DNA from: Artemisia argyi | Lineage: Eukaryota; Streptophyta; Magnoliopsida; Asterales; Asteraceae | Assembly (NCBI GenBank): GCA_030686995.1 | Contig: CM060709.1 | Span: forward strand, 12,608,872-12,672,871 | Length of the DNA stretch: 64,000 nt | Direction of reading: 5' to 3' | In this document: one piece after another, positions 1 to 10,461 of the stretch | How the letters are laid out: the number at the start of each line of letters is the position of its first letter | How positions within the stretch are numbered: position 1 is the first letter of the stretch | Program-made: the position numbers and the translations under genes | Notes under the pieces: model-generated | Seen by the model: the letters and a program-made list of their open reading frames with translations, nothing else | Told to the model about the DNA's origin: nothing | Database searches by the model: none

Positions 1-958
1 TTGCAAAAATCGGCCTAGACGGCCTTATAATCGGCGATTACAAAGAATACGGCCTTCCACCTTGTTGATTTTTACAATGTAATCGGCTTTGTAATCGGCA
101 ATTACAAGATAATCGGCTATTACACGCTACATGGTGGTCAACCAACTCACGATTTTTTCAACATTGATTTTTTTAAAGTGATGTGTAAGACACTTTATGC
201 ACTTTTTCAGATATTTTTTTTAAAAGACCGACTATTGTACTTCGATTTTTTTTCTTTTACTGAAAATTAATTTTTAAGTTAATTAAATTTTTAGTCCTTG
301 TAGTTTGCTAAGTATTTCATTTCCAGTCTAATTTAAATAAATTTACTAAAATATCCTATTTTTATTTTTCTCTCCATTATTATTACTAAAGTTAACTGCT
401 TTTTTGGTTTTTGTGGTTTGTTGGGTATTTTATTTTTGGTCCAATCTTTTAAAAAGTTTTGATTTAGTCCGAACGTGTTTGTTTCGTTCCAGATTTGGTC
501 CAATTATACTAACGCCGTCAATTTGACTATGTTTGACCATTAGTTAGGAGGGTAATTTTTACGGTGATTATATTATATTAGAAGTACCACAATATCTTTC
601 ATGGTGATAATACAAATATTTTTGGGTGCAGGTATTTACCTATGATTTTCTTTACAACTATTACAATGAGACCGAAAAAGATAAAACAATATTTAATTTT
701 ATCCACTTTGCTAAAATTACAACAGCTTGTGCAGTCAAAACTTGAGTAAAAAACAGTCCAACAAACCCAAAAGTCAATAATAGACCGTACTCTACCACCT
801 TCTAAAAAACCCATATGAGATTTTATGCCACAAAACATCAAAAAGGCAAAATTGAGTTCATATTAAAACACAATTAACTGATCTTAAATTGTAGTGAAGA
901 CTTAAACTTATAAAAAATAGCACAAGCCAAGATTAGAACTAATGTAACTAAGCGTCAT
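1..958. other. Spacer carrying the left arm of a long inverted repeat
   Basis: I see no gene here. The first 130 bases carry at least five copies of an AATCGGC motif, several followed by ATTACA. Positions 194-330 are one arm of an inverted repeat whose partner is 8584-8732. Positions 395-500 have 'ttggtcc / gtggtttgttgggtatttt' wording typical of noncoding transposon DNA. The last ~80 bases are the target into which the LINE inserted. Confidence 0.6.
194..330 (+). repeat. Left arm of a long imperfect inverted repeat
   Basis: Reading this arm forwards and 8584-8732 as reverse complement gives an alignable pair. Both contain TTTATGCACTTTTTCAG, a block of T and A, AGACC.AC..TGTACTTCG, then GT.CTTTGTAGTTTGCT followed by TATTTCATTT.CAGTC. 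The interior between the arms is about 8.2 kb today, but most of that is later insertions (LINE, solo LTR, MULE-like element). The original element would have been roughly 1.5-2 kb. No coding capacity or target duplication for it was identified. Confidence 0.5.
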
Positions 959-975
959 AAACATAAAATTAAGCT
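959..975. repeat. LINE target-site duplication, left copy
   Basis: The 17 bases AAACATAAAATTAAGCT recur exactly at 6497-6513, directly after the A-rich tail of the LINE. The first few A's may belong to the tail, leaving at least 14-15 informative bases. Confidence 0.85.
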
Positions 976-1058
976 ATTGAAGTGGATTTCATTATACATG
1001 GACAAAAAGTCTTCATAATCCAGATGCTACTGTCGTGAAAAAGATTGATAGGGTCATG

Positions 1059-1063
1059 GGTAA
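1059..1063. repeat. Target duplication GGTAA of the solo LTR (with 2475-2479)
   Basis: GGTAA sits directly before the TGATGCG start of the LTR and again directly after its CATCA end. Removing the LTR and one copy restores the LINE endonuclease reading frame across the site, which proves the insertion. Confidence 0.9.
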
Positions 1064-2474
1064 TGATGCGTGGGAATCGCACCTTGCTTTACCTCTCGAG
1101 GGATCTCGCGAGGCTTACAACCCCCACCAGGCAGTGTACCTGATCGTTGTAGTATAGTATAGTGACAAGTACTGGGGGATTGATCGTTCAGCTTAGGAAT
1201 AGTGTCGCTAGGATTAGAAAACCTAATTAATAGTTCTAGAGATGAAAGATGATTATTTTTGTGTTTTTATGTTTTAATGAAAGCAAGTAAAATCTCGGGT
1301 TTTGAAGGAGTGGGCGGAATTAGTTGCTATTCAACTAACCCAAAACTAAGATGCAATCAAAATAAAATAATAAAAATGAAAATAAACTAATATTAAACTA
1401 AGGTTGTGAGCAGTATGTGGAGAAATTGTGTTTACTTAGACTTCATTACTCCCTAGATATCTTTTACATGTCAATTACTTGTTATACTTGTATGGATGAC
1501 GGATTGTATTCCTTAATACCATTCGTGGGGTGGCATACATAACTCCCCAACTCTATGAGCTCTTATCTCCTCCTACACCATGACCCAGCACAACTATAGG
1601 GATTGTAAACAGTGGCTCATGCATTAAATACAACCAATAAAGACCTAGTACGCCTCGGTTCATGTTTCTTAAGACGTTCAAGTATGTTACCATTGGAGAT
1701 CTGCCAGTTTTCTTAAGCCTGACATATAATATCATTCATCCAAGAACAAGAATAGACAAGTAATCAACACATAATCAACATCTAGGTTTCATTAGATCTA
1801 AGCAAACACAAAGAAAATCTAGCCTAGCATAGTAGAATTAAGATAAGAACAAAAGATAAACAACCAACACATAGACATATTGATTGAATTAAGAGTATAC
1901 TTATCTCAATTACAATGCAAGGTCTCAAGGGTTTGGAACCCTTGAAAAACCTGTAAAAGAGGCACCAAAATCGTCTTTAGGGTTTCACCAAAACTTCTCC
2001 TCTTTTTTTATGAAAAAACTAGAAAACTATATATAGGAAAATCGTCCTGACGGCGTCAAGAGTTAAATCTGACGCCGTCAACTCGCCGCCATACACTTCC
2101 TCGGACGCCCTAGATCCAATTGTGACGGCCTATGTGACGCCGTCACCACCTACGGTAAATTAATCTTGGCCACTTTGACGCCGTCATCCACTCATCTGAC
2201 GCCGTCACCAGCTACGGTAAAATATTCATCTTGTCTGACGCCGTCAAGACTAAAGTCGTGACGCCGTCACCTTGTATTTCCAGCTTGGATTTTTGGTACT
2301 TTGTCGTTTCCTTCACTTTATGCTCCAAAAACGTCCAAAATAGCCTCTTTTCCAGAATTCACTCTCCAAACACCTAAAATCACAAAAGGAACGATTTAGG
2401 GCAATATTTGATCAAATAAAGTCGGATTCGGGCTTAAATGACCCCCTAAAAACGGATCATTTTTTGCCTCATCA
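1064..2474 (+). mobile_element. Solo LTR, 1.41 kb, inside the LINE
   Basis: It begins TGATGCG and ends CCTCATCA (5-bp terminal inverted repeat TGATG/CATCA), with a perfect 5-bp target duplication on both sides and no internal region. This is the product of LTR-LTR recombination. The first half is clearly related to 24599-25371 (shared stretches such as the CACCAGGCAGTGTACCTG block and TAGTATAGTATAGTGACAAGTAC). The last third holds seven copies of an 11-bp palindrome TGACG[CG]CGTCA. The family is probably Ty3/gypsy from its ends and duplication length, but no coding region is present to prove it. Orientation (plus) is taken from similarity to the 24599 copy. Confidence 0.9.
2048..2269. promoter_or_regulatory. 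Cluster of seven TGACGCCGTCA palindromes in the solo LTR
   Basis: Copies lie at 2048-2058 (TGACGGCGTCA), 2070-2080, 2135-2145, 2176-2186, 2197-2207, 2236-2246 and 2259-2269. Each palindrome presents TGACG on both strands, the core bound by plant TGA-type bZIP factors (as-1/ocs elements). Binding is an inference from the core sequence. The clustering itself is read directly. Confidence 0.55.
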
Positions 2475-2479
2475 GGTAA

Positions 2480-5400
2480 TTTGGAATTTCTTTCTAAATT
2501 CAACAATGCTAATGTTGTTTTTCATCCTTATGGTATTTCAGATCATAGTCCTGCTGTTCTCACTTGCCCTGAAGTACTTATAAAGAAGAGAAGGTCTTTT
2601 AGATTTGCAAATTATGTTGCAGACAAGGATGATTTCTTGACAACTATTATAGAGCACTGGAAGGATGAGGATCAAGGGTATGAGATGTATAAGCTGGTGC
2701 AGAAATTAAAAACCTTGAAACCTAAAATGAACAAGCTAAATTGGAGGAATGGGAATCTGTTTGTTAAAGTGGAGGAAGTAGGGAAGAGGTTGCATGATAT
2801 TCAGGACAAGATTGATAAAGATCCAGTCAACAAAGAGCTGAGAAAGGAAGGTGTTCTAATTCTTAATGAATATAACAATGTTTTACAAGATGAGGAAAAA
2901 TTGTTAAGTCAAAAAGCTAAAGTTAAATGGCTAAAAGATGGTGATAAGAACTCTGCATATTTCCATAAAGTGCTAAAAGGAAAACTCAATAGAAGCAGAA
3001 TTCAAAGTATATGCTGTGAAGATGGTACTATAGTTAATGGGGATCAAGTTGGTATGCAATTTCTAAAACACTTTGAACAATTTCTGGGTACAAAGTCTAA
3101 TGCAGAGCAAATGGGAGAGGAGATGGATGCAATGTTTGATAGAAAAGTGTCTGATAGGGAAGCTGAGGAAATGATTAAAATGGTGACTGAAGAGGAAATC
3201 AAAAAAGCTTTATTTGACTTTGTTGACAACAAAGCACCAGGACCAGATGGCTACACTTCAAAGTTTTTCAAAAAAGCATGGAGTGTGATTAAGGAGGATT
3301 TTTGCAAGGCAGTGAAAGAATTCTTTGAATCAGGTAAATTACTTGGTCAATTGAATGCAACTCTTATCACACTAGTTCCTAAGATCCAAACACCACTTAA
3401 AGTCACTGATTTTAGGCCCATTGCATGTTGCAATGTGATTTACAAGTGCATTAGTAAAATTCTTACTAAAAGGATCATGAAAGTTCTCAATAGTTTGGTG
3501 GACCAAAATCAAACTGCTTTCATACCTGGAAGGGCAATTACAGACAACATTTTGCTTACTCAAGAACTTCTTAAGGGTTATAAATGTGTTAGTGGCCCAA
3601 AAAGATGTGCTCTCAAAATTGATATACAAAAGGCATATGACACAGTTTCATGGGAGTTTCTAAGCAGGATTTTGCATAATTTTGGCTTCCCTAATAGAAT
3701 GATTCAGTGGATCCTGACTTGTGTTACTACCCCTCATTACACCATCTGTGTAAATGGAGATAGATATGGATATTTTGATGGTGGCAGAGGTCTAAGGCAG
3801 GGAGATCCTATATCTCCATACCTATTTACACTTGTTATGGAAGTTCTAAACTTGTTCATCAAAGAAGAAATTGCTAATGAAAGGAACTTTAAGTATCACT
3901 TTGGCTGCAAAGGTATGAAATTGACACATCTATGTTTTGCTGATGATTTGCTAGTCCTATGTCATGGTGATGTCACATCAGTGAAGACTATTAAAGAAGC
4001 TCTTGGAAAATTCAGTAAGCTATCTGGGTTATATCCTAATCTTGGCAAAAGTACTATGTTTTGTGGCAGTCTAAATGAGGAAGAAATTAACAATATTCAA
4101 ACAATTTAACCTTTTAAGATTGGTAAGATGCCTGTGAGATATTTGGGTGTTCCTCTAATGGATAAAAAGATTGGTGTAAAGGATTGTAAAGGGCTGATTG
4201 ACAAAGTTAGACAGAAACTATGTGACTGGAAGAACAAGAGTCTTTCTTATGCTGGGAGAGGCCAATTGATTGCATCAGTTTTGTCTTCAATGCTAGAATA
4301 TTGGGGCTCAGTCTTTAAATTACCTAAAACTGTGATTAATGATATTGAGAAATTGTTCAAAGGGTTCCTGTGGTGTAATGGAGAGCTCACAAGAGGTAAA
4401 GCAAGGGTTACTTGGAAAGAAGTATGTAAACCAAAGAATCAAGGTGGCTTGGGTTTAAAGCAGTTGGAGCAATGGAATAGAACTCTTCTAATCAAGCATC
4501 TTTGGAATATTGCAACTATGAAGGAAACTTTATGGGTGAAATGGATTAGCACTTTCAAATTGAAAGGAAGGAGTGTTTGGGAAGTGCAAAGCTTTAAAAC
4601 AGATAGTTGGTGTTGGAAGACTATATTGGAGCTTCGACATAATGTTGAAAAGCACATTATATATAAGGTTGGGGATGGGAGATCTATATATGCCTGGTAT
4701 GATAAGTGGACAAATCACCAAGCTTTAGCTAACACTATTAGTAGAAGAGACATATATTCAGCAGGGTTCAATGATCAGAGCAAACTATGTGATATATTGG
4801 ATTCAAATGGATGGAAATGGCCTCATGAATGGAACAATAAATATGAAGATTTACATGAAATGAGTGTGCCAATATTGAGTAGTTGTCCTGATTCCCCTGT
4901 TTGGGTCACAAATGACGGAAGAGAGGTCAAGTTTACAACAAGTCAAGTGTGGAAGGATATGAGAACTGATGAAACAAAAGTGGAATAGGACAAACTTGTC
5001 TGGTATTCTCAGTGTATTCCCAGGCACATTTTTGTTCTATGGATTACTATTAAACAAAAGTTAGTCACCCAAGATAAGCTTTTGAAGTGGTACCCAAATA
5101 AAAGTTTCCTATGTCCAATGTGCAAAAGTATTGAAGATTCACATGATCACATATTCTTCCAGTGTAAGTATTCAGAAGAAGTATGGCAACCAATAAGCAG
5201 TATGGCTAGGATCAACTTTAGTGCAACAACATGGGAAGGGCATGCGAGTAATATGAGCTTAATACAGAATCATAATAGCATCTGGTGCATAATCAAAAAG
5301 CTTTGTTTTGCTGCATCAGTGTATTTTTTGTGGCAAGAAAGAAATTGCAGGATTTTTAGACAAGAAGAAAGAGACCAGAAAACTTTGATTAGAACTATTA

Positions 5401-5504
5401 AAGATGAAGTAAGATTCAAGCTTATGTCTGTAAAACCTAGAAATACAAGTGCAGTAAAGGAGGCTATGTCTACATGGGAGGTAATATTAGATTGCAACTG
5501 CTGA
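2480..5504 (+). pseudogene. LINE ORF2: end of endonuclease, reverse transcriptase, zinc finger; two stops
   Basis: One frame runs from 2480 to the stop at 5502-5504. The start near 2481 is only where the solo LTR ends; the true ORF continues upstream of it (about 981-1063). Order: endonuclease end with the PYGISDHSPA motif (about 2530-2560), a linker, then reverse transcriptase with NKAPGPDG (about 3228-3250), FRPIACCN, FIPGRAITDN, KIDIQKAYD, GLRQGDPISP and the catalytic FADD (about 3934-3945; the usual YADD). The thumb and a conserved RYLGVPL block at about 4137 follow. Near the end is a CPMC...H..H..C zinc-finger module (5113-5165). Stops interrupt the frame at 4107-4109 (TAA) and 4986-4988 (TAG). 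No RNase H domain is obvious. This is a dead copy of a plant L1-like LINE. Confidence 0.9.
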
Positions 5505-6496
5505 TTAAGATGGAAAGTTTGGGTGATTGAATAAAATGTGGAGAAGTGGTGTTTGGGATATTGTGGTTTTGATCAGAAGTGAAAGCTCTTAATCATTCAT
5601 AACTATTGGAGATGGAAAATGGATTAATATAACTGATTTCTATTAGCATTTTGGATACTCACCAAAAGTTCTCTGCTGGATATTCTTTAATCAGGGATGT
5701 TTGGGATAAAAATGAGTATATCATAAACAGAGGACTATTTAGATCACTACAGTGAGTTCAACACCTTGTATCTTGGAGTTTTTCTAATATGACTGTACCT
5801 TGCTAGTAACCATGCACTTCTAGTTTGGCCTTGGGAGGAAACTAGTGGGTACATGGTGAAAAGAAGGAGGTCTACATTGGAGAAATGTACCATAAAGAAG
5901 GGTTGTGCATTGTGAAGGGTAAGTGGTCTAGTAGGGTGGTGTAGGATGAGTGGAATAGAGAGGTGTGAAAGATGAACCTTCTTGGTCCTCTCAATACACC
6001 ACCACAGGAGGTAAGGGTTGACATCATGGAGGGTGTGTGTTCCTAAGTAGTTGAAGCCTTCCTTAGAGAGGGAAATGTAGGCTACTTGGCAGAGCCCCCC
6101 ATGGATGGGATATGGGTACCTAGTGAAGCCACACGCCATCTTCTGTTTATTCTATTATGGTTGCAGGTTGAATGGATTGGATAGAAGGGTGATGTGGAAA
6201 TGTAGCTAGATGGTATGTGCAAAATGGTGAATTGAGATGACAAGCTCGCATGGTTTACATTATAGTGCAGTTTGTCTATTGGATTTGACCACTATATTGA
6301 CAGTGATTGGAAGCTTGTTGACTGATATTGGATACCAATGGAATGTAGCATGTTATTGAATAGTACGTTTTAGCTTGATGTTTCTATATTGAATGTAGAT
6401 GATATGAAAACTGAATGGGATTTGTCCATTCCAGTTTAAGTGAATCTTTGTAAGTTGTTGATTGTTATAATATAATTCACCATTTTGCACGAAAAA
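5505..6496 (+). other. LINE 3' UTR and short A tail
   Basis: About 1 kb of noncoding DNA follows the LINE stop codon and ends GCACG plus eight A's at 6499. Open frames here on the opposite strand have no recognisable product. Confidence 0.7.
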
Positions 6497-6513
6497 AAAC
6501 ATAAAATTAAGCT

Positions 6514-7312
6514 CATTTATGCAAATTCAGTTAAATTTTTAAACACAATATTGAGGAGGGAATTTTTTAAACACAGGTTGAATGTGTTTGTTTTTTTGTT
6601 AGTTAAGAGAGTGTGTAGGTTTCACATCTAGATAAGTCACTTATTGAGGAGGGAATTACAATTTTAGCTTTGTGGAGATATACCAAACTAAAGGAAATAG
6701 TGGGTTCCACTTAGAAAAAGAAATAATATTAAAAGGGTTTGTGAACCTATTCTCTTAGCTAACAACAACAACAACAAAAAACAAAAAAAAAAAAAAAAAA
6801 AAAAAGCTAATCTTGAATTACAATATAGACCCAAACTTAATAAAAAAAATAACACAAACCCAATAAGAATCAACATAGCTTCACATCAAAAACACATAAT
6901 TTAACTCATTTATGCCCAAACAAACAAACAAAAAAAAAAAAAAAAAAAAAAAAATTTAAATCTTCATCCTCATAAACTCTTCCACAACCAATACAACAAA
7001 ACCATGGCCACCGAACCTCCATCGCCACCACCACGAAACCCCCATTGCCACTAGATCCGACCAGATCTGTTCAAGAAGTGGTCGTTGTTGCAGTGTGATG
7101 ATGGTCAAGGTGGCCGTCGATGTGGTGGTGTTAACTAAGTGAGTTTTTTTGTTTTTTTTTGTTGTTTTTTTTTTTTTTTTTAAACTTTTACAAGAAGAAG
7201 TGTGTGTTTTTTACTAGTGTGGTGCTATGAGGAAATGAGAAATTGTAATGTGAGTAACTATTAGTGGGATGAGTGTTATTTGTTTTCTTTAATAAAATAC
7301 GTAAAATTTGAC
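6514..7312. other. Spacer with poly(A)/poly(T) runs and a diverged direct repeat
   Basis: I see no gene. There are long A runs at about 6777-6805 and 6930-6952 and T runs near 7145-7185. The stretch 6806-6918 resembles 878-975 joined to 6514 onward (the DNA present before the LINE inserted), including 'acttaa', 'aacacaa' and 'CTCATTTATGC', so a ~100-bp segment seems to have been duplicated in direct orientation. A short stretch at 7004-7130 has codon-like CCACC wording but no sustained frame. Confidence 0.45.
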
Positions 7313-7323
7313 TGAAAATGAAA

Positions 7324-8583
7324 GGGTTTTATATCAAATAGGTTACCCAACTTTGCGTTTTTGTGCACCTAAGTTACCAAACTTTTTTTTTTCAAATGGG
7401 TTACTGGACTATACGGGTTTGACATTTAGGTTACCCAACTTTGCGTTTTTGTGCACGTAAATTACCCCGATGACTGGTAACCGGGAGAGGAGTTATTACT
7501 TTGTCCATATCAGCTTTATGTTCAAATAAGTTACTCAATTTTGCGATTTTGTTCGTCTAAGTTACTGATTTTTTTTTAATTGGGTTACTAATATATATTT
7601 ATTTACAAGAAAAACCTACAAGCGTTGTGTTAACAAAACGAGTTGTGCGCCGGTCCGCCGCGTTGCGGCTAGGCGTTGGTACAAAAACATTCTTATCAAA
7701 CAGTTTTATACACGTTTATAAAGACGTACATAAAAAGTATATAATAATGTGTATAAAAATTTATATAATAGTGTGTATAAAACGTTGAGATGTTCGGTGA
7801 GTGAGGGTGTTTTTTATGTGACTGATAAGGGTAGCCTAAATTAACAAAGTTGCGTAGTTTAGTAATCGAATGAGTAATATATATTTATTTACAAGATATT
7901 TAGCGAATTAAGTGGATTTCGTTAAATATCTTGCCCCGGTTCGTCGCGTTGCGGCTGTGCGTTCGTTCTTTTGCGAACAATGTTGATGCAGTTTATGTTT
8001 TTGAAGATTGTGAGCTGATAAATTGAACACCATATTTAGTGAATTAAGTGGATTTCGTTAGAATTATCATGTTTTTATATACATTTTTATATACGTTTTT
8101 ATCAAACGTTTTTATATAAGTTTTTTTATACGTTTTGTATATGTTATTATAGACATTCTTGTATACGTTTTTATATATGTTTTTAAATACATTATTATAT
8201 ACTTTTTGTATACAAAACGTATTTAAAAACATATATTTATGATGTAGCGTTGAGGTGTTTGGTGAGTGAGGGTGTTTTTTTATGTGACTTATAAGGGTAG
8301 CCTAAATTAACAAAGTTCAGTAACTTATTTGTATAAAACTTTAGTAACTTAGGTGAAGAAATTCGCAAATTTCAGTAACTTAGGTGAACAAATTCGCAAA
8401 GTTCAGTAACTTATTTGTATAAGTTGCCAGCATGGCATGCCAACCGGTTATAACAAGTGCAAAATAGTTGGGTCACTATTTTGCCCGATAAGGATAGTCC
8501 AGTAACCCATTTGCACACAAAAAAAGTTGAGTAACTTAGATGCACAAAAACGCAAAGTTGGGTAACCTATTTGATATAAAACC
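7324..8583. mobile_element. Fold-back MULE-like element, 1.26 kb, non-autonomous
   Basis: The ends are long inverted repeats. The left begins GGGTTTTATATCAAATAGG; the right, read in reverse complement, begins GGTTTTATATCAAATAGG. The match continues for over 80 bases through GTTACCCAACTTTGCG and GGGTTACTGGACTA. The flanks TGAAAATGAAA (7313-7323 and 8584-8594) are an 11-bp target duplication, within the 9-11 bp range of Mutator-like elements. Inside are repeated blocks: TTACCCAACTTTGCG twice on the left, GTGAGTGAGGGTGTTTTTT twice, GAATTAAGTGGATTTCGTT twice, and an AT-rich run of TATA-C-GTTTTTATA repeats (about 8065-8235). No transposase is encoded. Confidence 0.75.
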
Positions 8584-8732
8584 TGAAAATGAAATAATCA
8601 GCAAACTACAAAGACCAAAAGTAATTAACTCGAAAATAACAATTTCTAGAATAAGACAAAAAATTAAAAAATAAAATCCCCCGAAGTACAGTGGTAGGTC
8701 TCCTAAAAAACATGTCTGAAAAAGTGCATAAA
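8584..8732 (-). repeat. Right arm of the long imperfect inverted repeat
   Basis: This is the partner of 194-330 when reverse complemented. The MULE-like element inserted at its inner edge (target duplication overlaps 8584-8594), so the arm is older than that insertion. Confidence 0.5.
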
Positions 8733-9065
8733 CTAATTTATATATTACTTACAAAAAAAAGTTGCTCAAAGTACACAAATGAAACACTTGTCACGATTTT
8801 AAGCTATAGTAAAAATCGCTCAAGTCTTTTGGGACATTTTGAGAATTCACTTCTGTTTTGTCTATAAAAGTGTAGACTTTGGATGACCGGAGCGTTTTCA
8901 AATTTAGCTCTTTCTTTTTATAGTATTTCCTCGACTCGCATTGCAACATGAAGAAAAAGAGCAGTTATCTAGTGTTACCATCTTAGCAACAATAAATTAA
9001 GACAAATGTTATATTTAATTAAGCATCTTCTGATCTTCATACTTATCCTCTTATTACCACATGTA
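8733..9065. other. Spacer, no gene seen
   Basis: AT-rich DNA without a sustained frame or a recognisable repeat. Confidence 0.4.
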
Positions 9066-9080
9066 AGTTATTTATTAGTT

Positions 9081-9380
9081 TTTTTTTTTTGAAAATTGAC
9101 TTTCATTAGGGAAATCCAAGTCCAATTTGAAACCCGATGGGGAGAAAACCTTCAACTTAAGCCGCCCGAAGGCACGACACTTAAATTGAAGTAAACCTTG
9201 CCTTCTCCAGATTCGAACCCTTGTGGGTTGAAACCTTCATTGAAAGACTTTGAAATCGTACCGACAGGGCAGTGGTCCACAAGAGAGGACTTCCCGGTTT
9301 GGTCACCAAAACCGGTACTACTCTCCACTAGGCACGCTTAACTGAATAAAACATGCCCAGTGGACCACAAGCCCATTGGT
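9081..9380 (-). mobile_element. tRNA-derived SINE, about 300 bp, minus strand
   Basis: A T-run at 9079-9090 is the A tail of a minus-strand retroposon. Perfect 15-bp copies of AGTTATTTATTAGTT flank it (9066-9080 and 9381-9395). In the minus orientation it carries a pol III box-B match GGTTCGAATC (9211-9220) and box-A-like GTGGTCCACTGG near the start. A second GTGGACCACTGCC block (about 9268-9280) lies between them, so the head may be two related tRNA-like units in tandem. No protein is encoded; mobilisation would be by LINE machinery. Confidence 0.8.
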
Positions 9381-9500
9381 AGTTATTTATTAGTTATTGA
9401 ACAATTGGGTCGTTAAACTTACTAAACTAAACCCATTTTTAGTTTGACTTTCAGCTTATTTTTGAATGAATAAAACAATCATAATAATTCTTCTAACACA

Positions 9501-9869
9501 TATTTATAAGGGATAATTATCAAAATATATCGTTGACTTTTTGACTAGTCATTTTATAGACTTTCAAATTTCACTTTTCAAAATTAGATCAGGGCAACTA
9601 AAAAAATGAGCAACTCAATATAAACGCGACAAGTGTCCAAAAAGATTCTAGAATATTCCAAAAAGATTCTAGATTCTGTACTATAGATTTCAAAAAGATT
9701 CTAGATTCTGTGCTATATTAATAAAATATTCGACACGTGTCTCACATATATGAAGGTTGCTCAGTTGCCAAGTTGCCCTGATCCGCCGGAGGAAAGTGAT
9801 TTAAAAACATCTATTGAAGGAATGTGCTTTGGGCGACTGATCTATTTTGGTAATTATCCCTATTTATAA
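9501..9869. mobile_element. MULE-type MITE (9510-9860) with 9-bp target duplication
   Basis: The element itself is 9510-9860 (351 bp). TATTTATAA at 9501-9509 and 9861-9869 is the target duplication. The termini are inverted repeats reading GGGATAATTA[TC]CAAAATA. A 9-bp duplication and G-rich start suggest the Mutator superfamily. The interior has three copies of AAAAAGATTCTAGA (about 9638-9700). Confidence 0.85.
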
Positions 9870-10461
9870 TAGTCAAACCAATAAGACAGCATAATAATAT
9901 AAAAGTTCCACAACGAGTTTCAAAGTGTAACATCTTAGAATCAGTTCATAACAAACCTAAAACAGATTATCAAAGTAACAAACGGACATTTAAGTACACC
10001 TAACTTCAAACTGATAACACAAAAAAAAATTAATAATAATAATAATAATTCCAAAGTTTTTTATGAACTACGATAAAAAATAACCCGTGTATGAGATAGC
10101 TTATTTTAATTGATTTTCATCCACAATCAGTTTCCTAAAGCAATCTCAAACACTCCAATTCAAATTGAGAAGGAAAAATTGAAAAAAAATGCATTTACTT
10201 TTGTAGGTGTATCTAAAATATGTGGTTGTAGATACCTCTCATCCATCTCAGTTTAAATATTCTTATCATTTGATCCAACCCAATATAACTATAGCCTATT
10301 GCGTTTATATATAGGTGGGGAAGAGATATTAATCTAAACTATATTATGCAAATAAAAAATGAGTTTGCTTTACTATCAAAATGCAACAATTTTTTCAGTT
10401 TAAATGTATATGACAATGGTTAGCATATATAGAAGAAGTTGACAGCAGCTTATGACAATGG
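9870..10461. other. Spacer downstream of the ankyrin gene
   Basis: I see no gene. An (AAT)n run lies at 10030-10048. This would hold the 3' UTR and polyadenylation region of the minus-strand ankyrin gene, but no single poly(A) signal stands out. Confidence 0.4.

Larger units (their letters stand above)
976..6496 (+). mobile_element. 5'-truncated LINE (non-LTR retrotransposon), interrupted by a solo LTR
   Basis: The body starts abruptly at 976 inside the endonuclease domain (readable as HYTWT...KIDRVMGN up to 1063). A solo LTR interrupts it (1064-2474), and it resumes in the same reading sense at 2480. Reverse transcriptase, a C-terminal zinc-finger region and about 1 kb of 3' UTR follow, ending in an A-run at 6492-6499. 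It is flanked by a 17-bp target duplication (959-975 and 6497-6513). The missing 5' end fits incomplete target-primed reverse transcription. Without the LTR the copy is about 4.1 kb. Two in-frame stops show it is inactive. Confidence 0.9.
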
